A DNA stretch of 7,982 nt, from NCBI GenBank assembly GCA_964414015.1, contig CAYPUE010000032.1, forward strand, positions 1 through 7,982. Direction: 5' to 3'. The notes under the pieces are model-generated. The model did not search any database and was not told the origin of the DNA. It saw only the letters and a program-made list of their open reading frames with translations. Positions 1-6,085 of the stretch are shown piece after piece. Position numbers and translations under genes: made by a program. Every line of letters starts with the position of its first letter. Within the stretch, counting starts at the first letter, position 1. This stretch comes from JAUSEW01 sp964414015 (GTDB lineage Bacteria > Patescibacteriota > Microgenomatia > Levybacterales > UBA12049).

Positions 1-432
1 GCGCCGGTTTTGGTTGGAATCTTGGCCTTCAGCCTGCTTTCCCCGAATATGTTAGGGGCAATTCTCATCGGCTTAATGTATGTTTTGGGTATGGTTTTTC
101 CGCTTCTTGTAATTTCTATTTTCCTGTCCAAGAAAATGCCCAACTTTTCTTTCTTCAGAAAACCAATCGCCTCTTTTAAGATTTTAGGTTCGACTTATTT
201 TCTGTTTCTGAATAATCTGGTTGCGGCAATTATATTTTTCCTAACTTCTGTTTTGACATTTTACCTTACTTTCACAGGCAGACTGACGATGGGTAAAGCC
301 GAAGGCATAACTTTGGCTATCCAAAATGTCGGTGCGTTTATTAACCAATATGCCGGAGGAAGCATTTTTTTAAATATAATTTTTTTAAGCTTCGTCGCTT
401 TTGTTATTTACAAGATAGCCAAAAGAGTGTAG
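1..432 (+). CDS. CcdA/DsbD-type transmembrane redox protein, C-terminal part (5' end outside window)
   Basis: The reading frame is open from the first base, so this is the last 143 residues of a longer gene. It begins with Ala-Pro-Val-Leu and aligns without difficulty to the second half of the full-length CcdA-like protein at 5183-6085: shared APVL, the block YVLGMV(I/F)PL, the basic FRK element and the following hydrophobic helix. About four membrane segments remain. In the paralog the residues just before APVL are a Cys-Cys pair; here that position lies off the window, so the redox cysteines cannot be checked. CcdA proteins carry electrons from cytoplasmic thioredoxin across the membrane to extracytoplasmic thiol proteins. 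The TTG at position 10 is not a credible start because homology continues upstream of it. The gene ends in TAG at 430-432, inside a short palindrome. Confidence 0.8.
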   Translation, partial: APVLVGILAFSLLSPNMLGAILIGLMYVLGMVFPLLVISIFLSKKMPNFSFFRKPIASFKILGSTYFLFLNNLVAAIIFFLTSVLTFYLTFTGRLTMGKAEGITLAIQNVGAFINQYAGGSIFLNIIFLSFVAFVIYKIAKRV

Positions 433-446
433 CCTAATAATTAGGC
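432..446. repeat. 15-bp palindrome GCCTAAT-A-ATTAGGC
   Basis: A perfect 7-bp inverted repeat around a single central A. It overlaps the stop codon of the first gene and lies 22 bases before the next start codon. In RNA it could form only a weak 5-bp stem with a 5-base loop, and no T-run follows, so it is a poor terminator. The compact two-fold symmetry would suit a dimeric DNA-binding repressor, but no matching promoter could be defined around it. A regulatory role is an inference. Confidence 0.4.
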
Positions 447-467
447 AGGTGAGAGGCGGTGATAGAT

Positions 468-614
468 ATGATGGGATGGGGATATAGCAACATGATGAAT
501 TGGGGATCCAATATGCCTTGGCTAGGTACCCTAGGCTTCATTTTCTGGATAGTTGTCTTTGTGGATTTAGTTCTCTTGGGAGTTTGGCTTTGGAAAAAGA
601 CACAGGAGAAATAA
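468..614 (+). CDS. 48-residue Met/Trp-rich single-helix membrane peptide
   Basis: A short gene of 48 codons ending in TAA, preceded by a purine-rich ribosome-binding stretch (GAGAGGCGGTGA, 451-462). The first 18 residues carry five Met (1, 2, 9, 10, 16) and three Trp (4, 12, 18) among Gly, Asn and Ser. One hydrophobic helix follows (about residues 19-43, with an Asp at 33), then a charged tail KKTQEK. Similar tiny proteins with a Met/Gly/Trp-rich start and one helix occur beside copper-export genes in other bacteria, as far as I recall; no function is established. Met thioethers with Trp nearby could bind Cu(I), as in CusF, but this is inference. The double ATG at 468/471 leaves a one-residue uncertainty in the start. 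Confidence 0.72.
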   Translation: MMGWGYSNMMNWGSNMPWLGTLGFIFWIVVFVDLVLLGVWLWKKTQEK

Positions 615-630
615 CCCGCCTTCGGCGAGG
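615..630 (+). promoter_or_regulatory. GC-rich intercistronic hairpin
   Basis: CGCC (617-620) pairs with GGCG (624-627) around a TTC loop, and CC (615-616) can pair with GG (629-630) across a bulged A. It sits immediately after the TAA of the 48-residue peptide gene and just before the ribosome-binding site of the DoxX-type gene. There is no T-run, so it is not a typical intrinsic terminator. It could protect an mRNA end or mark a processing point. The structure is visible; the role is a guess. Confidence 0.35.
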
Positions 631-646
631 TAAAAGGGGTGAGAAA

Positions 647-1147
647 ATGAATATGCAAGAAACATGGCTGGAAAAACTCCTCTTTAGGAGCAAATATTTT
701 GCCTGGGTTTGGCTGATTTTAAGAGTTTATATAGGTTGGATCTGGCTTCAAGCAGGGCTGGAAAAAATCAAAAACCCGGTTTGGGTTGGCGAAAAAGCAG
801 GGATGGCGGTTCAGGGATTTTTGGCAGGCGCATTAGCTAAAGCAACCGGTGCACATCCTGCTGTTGCGAGTTGGTACGCGGCATTTATCAAAGATTTTGC
901 CTTACCCAATTCAACGATTTTTTCCTACTTAGTTTCGTATGGAGAAGTGGCGGTTGGAATTGCGCTAATTCTAGGCGCTTTTACCGGTATTGCTGCGCTT
1001 TTCGGAGGACTGATGAACTTAAACTATCTTTTGGCAGGGACAGTGAGCATTAATCCTTTAATGCTGGTTGGGCAAATCTTGCTGATGATTGCCTGGAGAA
1101 CTGCAGGATGGTTTGGTTTGGATCGATTTATAAATGCAAGACGATAA
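647..1147 (+). CDS. DoxX-family membrane protein
   Basis: 166 residues with about four membrane helices (roughly 17-38, 93-109, 112-130, 136-155). The layout is that of the DoxX family: a first helix ending in GWIWLQAGLEKI, a helix with the conserved Glu in YGEVAVGIAL (E100), the adjoining LGAFTGIAALFG segment, and a last helix ending in WFGLDRF. DoxX proteins are related to the small subunit of archaeal thiosulfate:quinone oxidoreductase; in bacteria some act with membrane oxidoreductases in thiol and redox stress, and most have no assigned reaction. The frame stays open upstream to 500, but ATG 647 is chosen because AAAGGGGTGAG (633-643) precedes it and the extension overlaps the peptide gene. 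The stop overlaps the next start, so the two are probably translationally coupled. Confidence 0.85.
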   Translation: MNMQETWLEKLLFRSKYFAWVWLILRVYIGWIWLQAGLEKIKNPVWVGEKAGMAVQGFLAGALAKATGAHPAVASWYAAFIKDFALPNSTIFSYLVSYGEVAVGIALILGAFTGIAALFGGLMNLNYLLAGTVSINPLMLVGQILLMIAWRTAGWFGLDRFINARR

Positions 1148-1289
1148 GACAGAAAAAACGCTATATACGTGCCCGATGGATCCGGACGTAATTACGGATA
1201 AGCCGGGTACTTGTCCTAAATGCGGAATGACGCTCGTTTCTGCTAAAGATTCTCGGGAGAACCAGATGAAGTGCAAGTGCTGTAACTAA
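1134..1289 (+). CDS. Small heavy-metal-binding-domain (HMBD) protein
   Basis: 51 residues. The core YTCPMDPDV...KPGTCPKCGMTLV matches the heavy-metal-binding domain usually found at the N-terminus of copper ATPases and in metal-efflux adaptor proteins. C13, C27 and C30 sit at exactly the same residue numbers as in the N-terminal domain of the ATPase at 2540-4786. A charged linker then leads to a C-terminal CKCCN with three more cysteines (47, 49, 50), a likely extra soft-metal site. There is no signal peptide, so it is probably cytoplasmic: a metal buffer or donor to the ATPase (inference). The start lies 14 bases inside the DoxX gene with no good ribosome-binding site, which suggests coupled translation. 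Confidence 0.85.
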   Translation: MQDDKTEKTLYTCPMDPDVITDKPGTCPKCGMTLVSAKDSRENQMKCKCCN

Positions 1290-1316
1290 TAATAAAAATG
1301 ATGAGTCAATAAAGAT

Positions 1317-2012
1317 ATGAATTTTACCTATGCTTATTTAATTGTTAGTGTATTATTACTATTAGTTTGGGTATTTTTGTATTGGATAAACCCACGGGTA
1401 CGTAAGAAAATGCTTCTTGTAAGTCTACTTACCTCTCCGCTTGGATTAACCGAACCGCTTTTTGTCCCTTCGTATTGGCTTCCTTTTAGCCTTTTTGATT
1501 TAGCAAGATTTACGAGGTTTGATTTGGAGAGCCTTCTGTTTTCATTTGCTGTCGGAGGAATTGCTGTGGTTTTGTATGAATCTCTTTTTGGTAAATCAAG
1601 AAAACATATCAATTCTCATGAAATGCATCAAGGGCGGCATAAGTTCCATCGTTTAGCACTGATCACTCCGTTTATAGTATTTGGTATTTTATATTTTTTT
1701 ACCTCCCTTAATCCAATTTATTCTGCAGCTTTTGCCATGTTGATTGGTGCCGTTGCCACTTGGTTTTGTCGTCCGGATTTACTTCGTGCGATGCTAACCG
1801 GAGCTATTTTATTTCTAATGCTTTATTTTGTAGTATTTTTGGCTGGTTTTGTTTGGCTTTTTCCAGGTTACGTTAAAGCAGTCTGGAACTTATCGGCAAT
1901 TTCAGGGATTTTAATAGCTGGAGTGCCTGTAGAAGAACTGCTATTTGCGGTTTCGCTTGGCGCGATGTGGAGCAGTATTTATGAGCATTTTACTTGGTAT
2001 AAATTTTCTTAA
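1317..2012 (+). CDS. Lycopene-cyclase-domain membrane protein
   Basis: 231 residues with about six or seven membrane helices. It resembles the heterodimer-type lycopene cyclase fold (CrtYc/CrtYd, CarR): a PxEExLF element (P204, E206, E207, F210) followed by Gly and Tyr-Glu (Y222-E223). The first half carries a matching element, D69-L-E71-S-L-L-F75 ... Y87-E88, with the same E-to-F (4) and E-to-YE (16) spacings, so the protein looks like two fused copies of a three-helix unit. Such cyclases close the end rings of lycopene, but no phytoene synthase or desaturase is visible here and this family includes many proteins of unproven activity. A His-rich loop lies near residues 96-112. The ribosome-binding site is weak. 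Fold call fairly sure, enzyme activity unsure. Confidence 0.68.
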   Translation: MNFTYAYLIVSVLLLLVWVFLYWINPRVRKKMLLVSLLTSPLGLTEPLFVPSYWLPFSLFDLARFTRFDLESLLFSFAVGGIAVVLYESLFGKSRKHINSHEMHQGRHKFHRLALITPFIVFGILYFFTSLNPIYSAAFAMLIGAVATWFCRPDLLRAMLTGAILFLMLYFVVFLAGFVWLFPGYVKAVWNLSAISGILIAGVPVEELLFAVSLGAMWSSIYEHFTWYKFS

Positions 2013-2029
2013 CTAATTTCCATAAAATT

Positions 2030-2536
2030 ATGAAAGAATCAAAAAACATAACAATTTTACTCACTACCGTTTTTTCAATAGCTTTTGCTTTTGTTGAAGC
2101 TTCGGTAGTTGTTTATCTGAGGCATCTACTAGGCATTGGTTTTAACCCGCCGCAAGTCAGTCGGGAGCAGGTCTTACTGTTGGTTCCTGGGATAGCCTTC
2201 CTTGATCCAAAAACAGCCCTTGCAGTAATCAAAGAGTCACAGATTTTAAGAGTGGAACAGTTTCGGGAGGCTGCGACTATGGTTATGCTTGCCAGCATAG
2301 CATTTTTAGCTTCAAAGGGCTGGCGTGACAAACTTGCTTACTTTCTGCTTGCCTTTGGTATCTGGGATATTTTCTATTATATCTTTTTGAGGATAGTTAT
2401 TAATTGGCCTCAATCTTTTGCAGATTTAGATATCTTCTTCCTATTGCCAGTTCCGTGGATAGGACCGGTGATTACACCCTTGATTATTTCAAGCGCTTTA
2501 GTGCTGACAGCTTTATTACTTTTGAAAAGAAAGTAA
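2030..2536 (+). CDS. Conserved four-helix membrane protein, function unknown
   Basis: 168 residues with about four membrane helices: an N-terminal one (7-30), two central ones (about 81-97 and 102-124) and a C-terminal one (144-165). Polar residues stand inside or next to the helices in patterns that look conserved rather than random: E23 and R31 in FVEASVVVYLR, R79-E80 in FREAATMVMLAS, W112-D113 in GIWDIFYYIFLR, and the rigid LLPVPWIGPV loop (138-147). I recall similar proteins in other bacteria, annotated only as conserved or integral membrane proteins. No cysteines are present, unlike most neighbours. It starts 17 bases after the lycopene-cyclase-like gene and ends 3 bases before the ATPase start, so it is very likely co-transcribed with both. 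Gene call strong, function not assigned. Confidence 0.8.
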   Translation: MKESKNITILLTTVFSIAFAFVEASVVVYLRHLLGIGFNPPQVSREQVLLLVPGIAFLDPKTALAVIKESQILRVEQFREAATMVMLASIAFLASKGWRDKLAYFLLAFGIWDIFYYIFLRIVINWPQSFADLDIFFLLPVPWIGPVITPLIISSALVLTALLLLKRK

Positions 2537-2539
2537 ATT

Positions 2540-4786
2540 ATGAAAAATCAACTTGCTGAAAAGATTGTTTACATTTGCCCAATGCATCCGGAAATACAAT
2601 CCCCAAAACCCGGTTCTTGTCCAAAATGTGGCATGAAATTTGTTGAAAAAAAGATGAAAATGGATGAAGAGAAGACGGAGTACGATAAAATGGGTCACGG
2701 AGGGCACACTATGAATCCTCCGGGAGAAATGTCATGGTGGGAAAAATTTAAAATGAGCATGACGATGAGTATGGGAATGGAACATACAGGCCTTGCCGGA
2801 CGGGAAATGGCAAGGATTATGGAAGAAGATATTCGAAATAAATTCTTTTTTTCTCTGCTTTTCTCAATCCCCATTATTGCTTACTCGCCAATGGGTGAAA
2901 AAATTTTGGGCATAAACCTTCCCCAACCTATTCCAAGTGCTTGGATACTTTTTATACTCACAACACCTGTTTTTTTCTATTCCGGTTGGATATTTCTATA
3001 TTCCACTTTTAAGGCTCTGCAACAAAAAACCCTAAACATGGCAGTTTTAATTGCTGTTGGAATAACTGCTGCTTATGCTTTTAGCGTTTTGCTTACTTTT
3101 TTAGGCAGCAAAGACTCTTATTACGAAGCAGCGGTTCTGCTTATCACTTTTGTTTTATTTGGACATTGGATGGAAATGAAATCCAGACGCGGTACAACCG
3201 ATGCTTTGCAGGCGCTTTTTAATCTCGTTCCTCCGCAGGCAAGAATTTTAAAAAACGGAAAAGAAGTTCTAGTTTCAACCTCGGAAATTGTAGTTGGAGA
3301 TATTGTTATTCTTAAGCCCGGCGATAAAATTCCGGTTGACGGAAAAATTACAGAAGGGGAAACAGCAATAGATGAGTCTTTGGTAACAGGAGAGTCTCTT
3401 CCTGTGGCTAAGAAAAAGGGTGACAATGTTATAGGGGGTTCTATCAATACGTCGGGTTCAGTCAAATTTAAAGCAACAAAGATTGGGGAAGATACGGCAC
3501 TTGCCCAGATTGTAAAACTTGTTGAAACTGCGCAAAATTCAAAAGCTCCGGGCCAGAAAATCGCTGATAAGTTCGCGCAGTATTTGGTAGTAGTTGCAGT
3601 TGGAGGAGGTCTTTTAACTTTTGCAATCTGGTTTTTTATAATAGGACAGCCGCTCCTATTTGCTTTAACTTTTGCAATTTCGACTGTGGTTATTGCCTGT
3701 CCCGACGCTTTAGGACTGGCAACGCCAACAGCTGTTGCGGTTGGAACAGGGCTTGGGGCAAAACACAATATTCTCATCAAGGATGCGCCTACGCTTGAAC
3801 AAACGTCAAAAATTCAGGCAATAGTATTGGATAAAACAGGAACTTTGACTCAAGGAAAACCAGAAATTACCGATGTGATTGCGGCAAAGGGATTTTCGGA
3901 AGACGAAATTATTGAACTCGACGCCGCAGCCGAGGCCAAATCTTCTCATCCATTAAGCCAGGCAATTCTGGAAGAAGCAAAGAAAAGAAAATTAACTATT
4001 CCAACTAAAGTAGAAGGATTTAAAAATCTTGCAGGACATGGGGTTGAAGCAAAAGTTTTAGGAAAGCACGTTCTTGTCGGAACAGTAAAGCTTATGAATG
4101 ACAGAAAGGTGAATATTACGCCTTTACAAAAGGAAATAGACAGGCTGCTTTCGGAAGGAAAAACAATTATGCTTTTGGCAGTTGATGGGAAAATCGCAGG
4201 AGTAGCCGCAGCCCTAGATCCAATCAAGGAAAATGCCAAAACAGCAATTCTTAGAATGCAAGAATTAGGGCTTGAAGTAGCGATGATTACAGGCGATAAC
4301 AAAAAAACAGGGGAATTAATTGGCAGACAGCTTGGGATAGATAGGGTATTTGCCGAAGTTCTGCCGGAGGATAAAGCAAAGTATGTAAAAAAACTCCAAG
4401 ACGAGGGAAAGTTTGTGGCAATGGTTGGAGATGGAGTAAACGATGCACCGGCTTTGGCCCAAGCCGACATAGGCATCGCAATTGGAGCAGGAACAGACGT
4501 AGCAATTGAAACGGCAAAAATTGTTTTAATGAAGTCCGATCCGTTAGACATATTGCGGGCGATAAGGCTTTCCAAAGCAACAGTTAGGAAAATGAAAGAA
4601 AACCTTTTCTGGGCTTCTATTTATAATCTTTTGGCAATTCCTCTTGCAGCCGGAGTTTTATATCCTGCTTTTAAAATTTCCCTAAGACCGGAAATATCAG
4701 CTCTTTTAATGAGCATATCTTCAATTATTGTTGCCACAAACGCTGTGCTTTTAAAAAGAGCGGAAAAAGATTTAATTAAGGCTTAA
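2540..4786 (+). CDS. P1B-type heavy-metal ATPase, probable Cu(I) exporter, with CPD motif
   Basis: 748 residues, full length. Order: an HMBD (C13, C27, C30); a Met/His-rich linker (12 Met between residues 39 and 94, plus GHGGH at 52-56); membrane helices from about 101; the actuator motif TGES (283-286); the metal-site helix CPDALGLATP (C387-P388-D389); the phosphorylation motif DKTGTLT (D431); the HP motif (H470-P471); the hinge GDGVND (630-635); and two last helices. The copper ligands known from A. fulgidus CopA helices 7 and 8 are kept: Y695-N696, and M724 with S728 at the same spacing. The second Cys of CPC is Asp here, which is unusual. There is no GMxCxxC HMA domain; the HMBD and His/Met linker recall CopB-type pumps. 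It would export Cu(I), or possibly another soft metal, using ATP. Neighbours with metal and thiol motifs support this. Confidence 0.93.
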   Translation: MKNQLAEKIVYICPMHPEIQSPKPGSCPKCGMKFVEKKMKMDEEKTEYDKMGHGGHTMNPPGEMSWWEKFKMSMTMSMGMEHTGLAGREMARIMEEDIRNKFFFSLLFSIPIIAYSPMGEKILGINLPQPIPSAWILFILTTPVFFYSGWIFLYSTFKALQQKTLNMAVLIAVGITAAYAFSVLLTFLGSKDSYYEAAVLLITFVLFGHWMEMKSRRGTTDALQALFNLVPPQARILKNGKEVLVSTSEIVVGDIVILKPGDKIPVDGKITEGETAIDESLVTGESLPVAKKKGDNVIGGSINTSGSVKFKATKIGEDTALAQIVKLVETAQNSKAPGQKIADKFAQYLVVVAVGGGLLTFAIWFFIIGQPLLFALTFAISTVVIACPDALGLATPTAVAVGTGLGAKHNILIKDAPTLEQTSKIQAIVLDKTGTLTQGKPEITDVIAAKGFSEDEIIELDAAAEAKSSHPLSQAILEEAKKRKLTIPTKVEGFKNLAGHGVEAKVLGKHVLVGTVKLMNDRKVNITPLQKEIDRLLSEGKTIMLLAVDGKIAGVAAALDPIKENAKTAILRMQELGLEVAMITGDNKKTGELIGRQLGIDRVFAEVLPEDKAKYVKKLQDEGKFVAMVGDGVNDAPALAQADIGIAIGAGTDVAIETAKIVLMKSDPLDILRAIRLSKATVRKMKENLFWASIYNLLAIPLAAGVLYPAFKISLRPEISALLMSISSIIVATNAVLLKRAEKDLIKA

Positions 4787-4789
4787 CAA

Positions 4790-4799
4790 AAGGAGGTGA
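4790..4799 (+). promoter_or_regulatory. Full-length Shine-Dalgarno before the YHS gene
   Basis: AAGGAGGTGA is a full complement of the usual 16S rRNA 3' end. It decides the start of the YHS gene: the in-frame GTG at 4796 lies inside this site, so ATG 4802 is the start. It also implies strong independent initiation here, in contrast to the weak sites before the genes at 1317, 2030 and 2540. Confidence 0.8.
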
Positions 4800-4801
4800 C
4801 T

Positions 4802-4993
4802 ATGTTTAGTTTTTTCAATAAAGTTAAAGATCCGGTTTGCGGAATGGGAATAAATAAAAAAGAGGCAAAATTTTCTTCTGAAAATGGAGGAAATACGTAT
4901 TATTTCTGTTCACAAAATTGCAAGGATAAATTTGACGCTGATCCTAAAAAATATATAACAGAAGAGAAACACACAGGAGGCTGTTGCCATTAA
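4802..4993 (+). CDS. YHS-domain metal-binding protein
   Basis: 63 residues. The YHS core runs from about residue 8 to 52: VKDPVCGM (C13), then YYFCSQNCKDKF (C36, C40), ending DPKKYI. YHS domains are small cysteine-containing modules common in heavy-metal ATPases and next to them; the three Cys can hold Cu, Hg or Zn. After the domain comes a short tail with H57 and a final GGCCH (C61, C62, H63), an extra probable metal site not part of the YHS fold. It has no signal peptide, so it is likely cytoplasmic. Position straight after the ATPase suggests a metal donor or buffer for it (inference). Confidence 0.9.
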   Translation: MFSFFNKVKDPVCGMGINKKEAKFSSENGGNTYYFCSQNCKDKFDADPKKYITEEKHTGGCCH

Positions 4994-5001
4994 TTAAAAA
5001 T

Positions 5002-5196
5002 ATGTTGGGTAAATTGTTTAAGAATCATAAAATATTAATGATTGTCTGCTGTTTGATTCCTATAGCTGCGCTTGGCATTTTTTTGATTTTAGGATTTAAC
5101 AGCCAAGCCATTGTTTTTCTTTTAATATTACTTTGTCCTTTAGGGCATTTGTTTTTAATGCGCGGTCACGGGAAGAGAAAAGATGGCCACCATTAA
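5002..5196 (+). CDS. DUF2933-like small membrane protein
   Basis: 64 residues from ATG 5002. A short basic N-terminus is followed by a helix with a Cys-Cys pair (IVCCLIPIAAL, C16-C17), a second hydrophobic stretch, the element LCPLGHLFLMRGHG, and a His-ending tail (DGHH). This order (CC-x-x-P in the first helix, CPLxHLxxM near the end, a His/Gly tail) is what I know from DUF2933 proteins, which accompany copper and other metal-resistance genes and have no proven role. The start is uncertain: AGGAGG at 4975-4980 is only 3 bases before an in-frame TTG (4984) but 21 bases before ATG 5002. The gene overlaps the next one by 14 bases. Confidence 0.75.
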   Translation: MLGKLFKNHKILMIVCCLIPIAALGIFLILGFNSQAIVFLLILLCPLGHLFLMRGHGKRKDGHH

Positions 5197-6085
5197 TTTT
5201 ATGCAACCTTTAATCGGCGCATCATTTCTAGCCTCATTTTTTGCAGGCATTGCGGCACTTTTTGCTCCTTGCTGTATCACAGTGCTTTTACCAACCTATT
5301 TTGCGTCTATTTTTAAACAGAAGATTAAAATATTTTTAATGACATTTATTTATTTCCTAGGCCTTTTAGTCGTCTTCATGCCTTTGGGATTAGGAGCATC
5401 TTTTCTTTCGCAGGTCTTTAGCCGGTATCACAATGTTATTTTTTCACTTGGAGCAATATTCCTGATTTTCTTAGGTTTCGTTTTAATCACAGGGAGGCAG
5501 TTTTCCTTACCCGTGATTGTTCATCCGCAACTTAAAAAATATGATTTTGTTTCCATTTTTATTTTAGGCATTTTTTCAGGCATTGCTACTACTTGCTGTG
5601 CGCCGGTTTTGGCAGGGGTTTTGATGTTATCTGTATTACCTGGTTCAATTTTTTTCGGAGCGGCTTACACCTTAACTTATGTTTTAGGCATGGTGATTCC
5701 TCTATTTATAATCGCTCTGTTAATCGATAAAACAAATTTAACTCAGAAGTTTTTTATTTTTAGAAAAACAATTAGTTATTCTTTTTTGGGACAAAAGGTT
5801 ACAATTACGCTCTCTAGTTTATTTTCCGGCATAATGTTTTTAGGTTTGGGTGTTATCATTTTATTTCTTTCCCAAACAAATAAGCTTTATTCCCACTCTG
5901 TTTATCAAGTAGACATAAACATTTATCTTACTAAATTTATAAGAGGAATTGAAAATTCTACAGAATTAATCCCTGATTTTGTTTTCGCATTGTTCTTTAT
6001 AGGATTATTTTTATTAATCTTGAAGTTTGGAATAGGTGAAATTAAAAATCTTAAACGGAAAGGAGGAGGGGAAAATGAAATATAA
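5183..6085 (+). CDS. CcdA-like transmembrane thiol-redox protein with two Cys-Cys pairs
   Basis: 300 residues, six or more membrane helices. The two halves each begin a helix with a Cys-containing, Pro-flanked motif: APCCITVLLP (C30-C31) and TTCCAPVLAG (C138-C139), as expected for the pseudo-symmetric CcdA/DsbD membrane domain. CcdA passes electrons from cytoplasmic thioredoxin to extracytoplasmic thiol proteins; the classic family uses one Cys per half, so vicinal pairs in both are a variation. After residue 200 there is an added stretch including a soluble loop (about 233-262) and a last helix, also seen in the partial paralog at 1-432. ATG 5183 is chosen since GGAAGAG (5171-5177) precedes it; ATG 5201 is an alternative. 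The next gene, for an anchored CxxxC protein, overlaps by 11 bases, a natural electron acceptor. Confidence 0.85.
   Translation: MATINFMQPLIGASFLASFFAGIAALFAPCCITVLLPTYFASIFKQKIKIFLMTFIYFLGLLVVFMPLGLGASFLSQVFSRYHNVIFSLGAIFLIFLGFVLITGRQFSLPVIVHPQLKKYDFVSIFILGIFSGIATTCCAPVLAGVLMLSVLPGSIFFGAAYTLTYVLGMVIPLFIIALLIDKTNLTQKFFIFRKTISYSFLGQKVTITLSSLFSGIMFLGLGVIILFLSQTNKLYSHSVYQVDINIYLTKFIRGIENSTELIPDFVFALFFIGLFLLILKFGIGEIKNLKRKGGGENEI
6061..6071 (+). promoter_or_regulatory. Shine-Dalgarno site setting the redoxin start
   Basis: AGGAGGAGGGG lies 3 to 9 bases before ATG 6075, inside the end of the CcdA-like gene. It supports ATG 6075 over the earlier in-frame GTG at 6036, and places initiation so that both genes can be translated from one message. 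Confidence 0.75.

Noticed and set aside
253..258. TTGACA as a -35 element
   Set aside because: No acceptable -10 hexamer is found 16 to 18 bases downstream, and it lies inside a coding region.
467..472. TATGAT as a -10 promoter element
   Set aside because: It overlaps the start codon of the peptide gene and has no -35-like hexamer at the proper distance.
521..536. Palindrome-like GCTAGGTACCCTAGGC
   Set aside because: The symmetry needs gaps to align and the bases lie within the coding part of the 48-residue peptide (Leu-Gly-Thr-Leu-Gly), so it is better explained as coding sequence.
500..646. N-terminal extension of the DoxX-type protein to TTG 500
   Set aside because: The extra 49 residues are the shadow of the Met/Trp peptide gene in another frame, look nothing like DoxX, and a good ribosome-binding site precedes ATG 647.
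434..4580. Long open frames on the minus strand, the longest at 3121-3780 and 3946-4575
   Set aside because: They lie opposite well-supported plus-strand genes, mainly the ATPase, have no recognisable domains or ribosome-binding sites, and follow from codon bias of the real genes.
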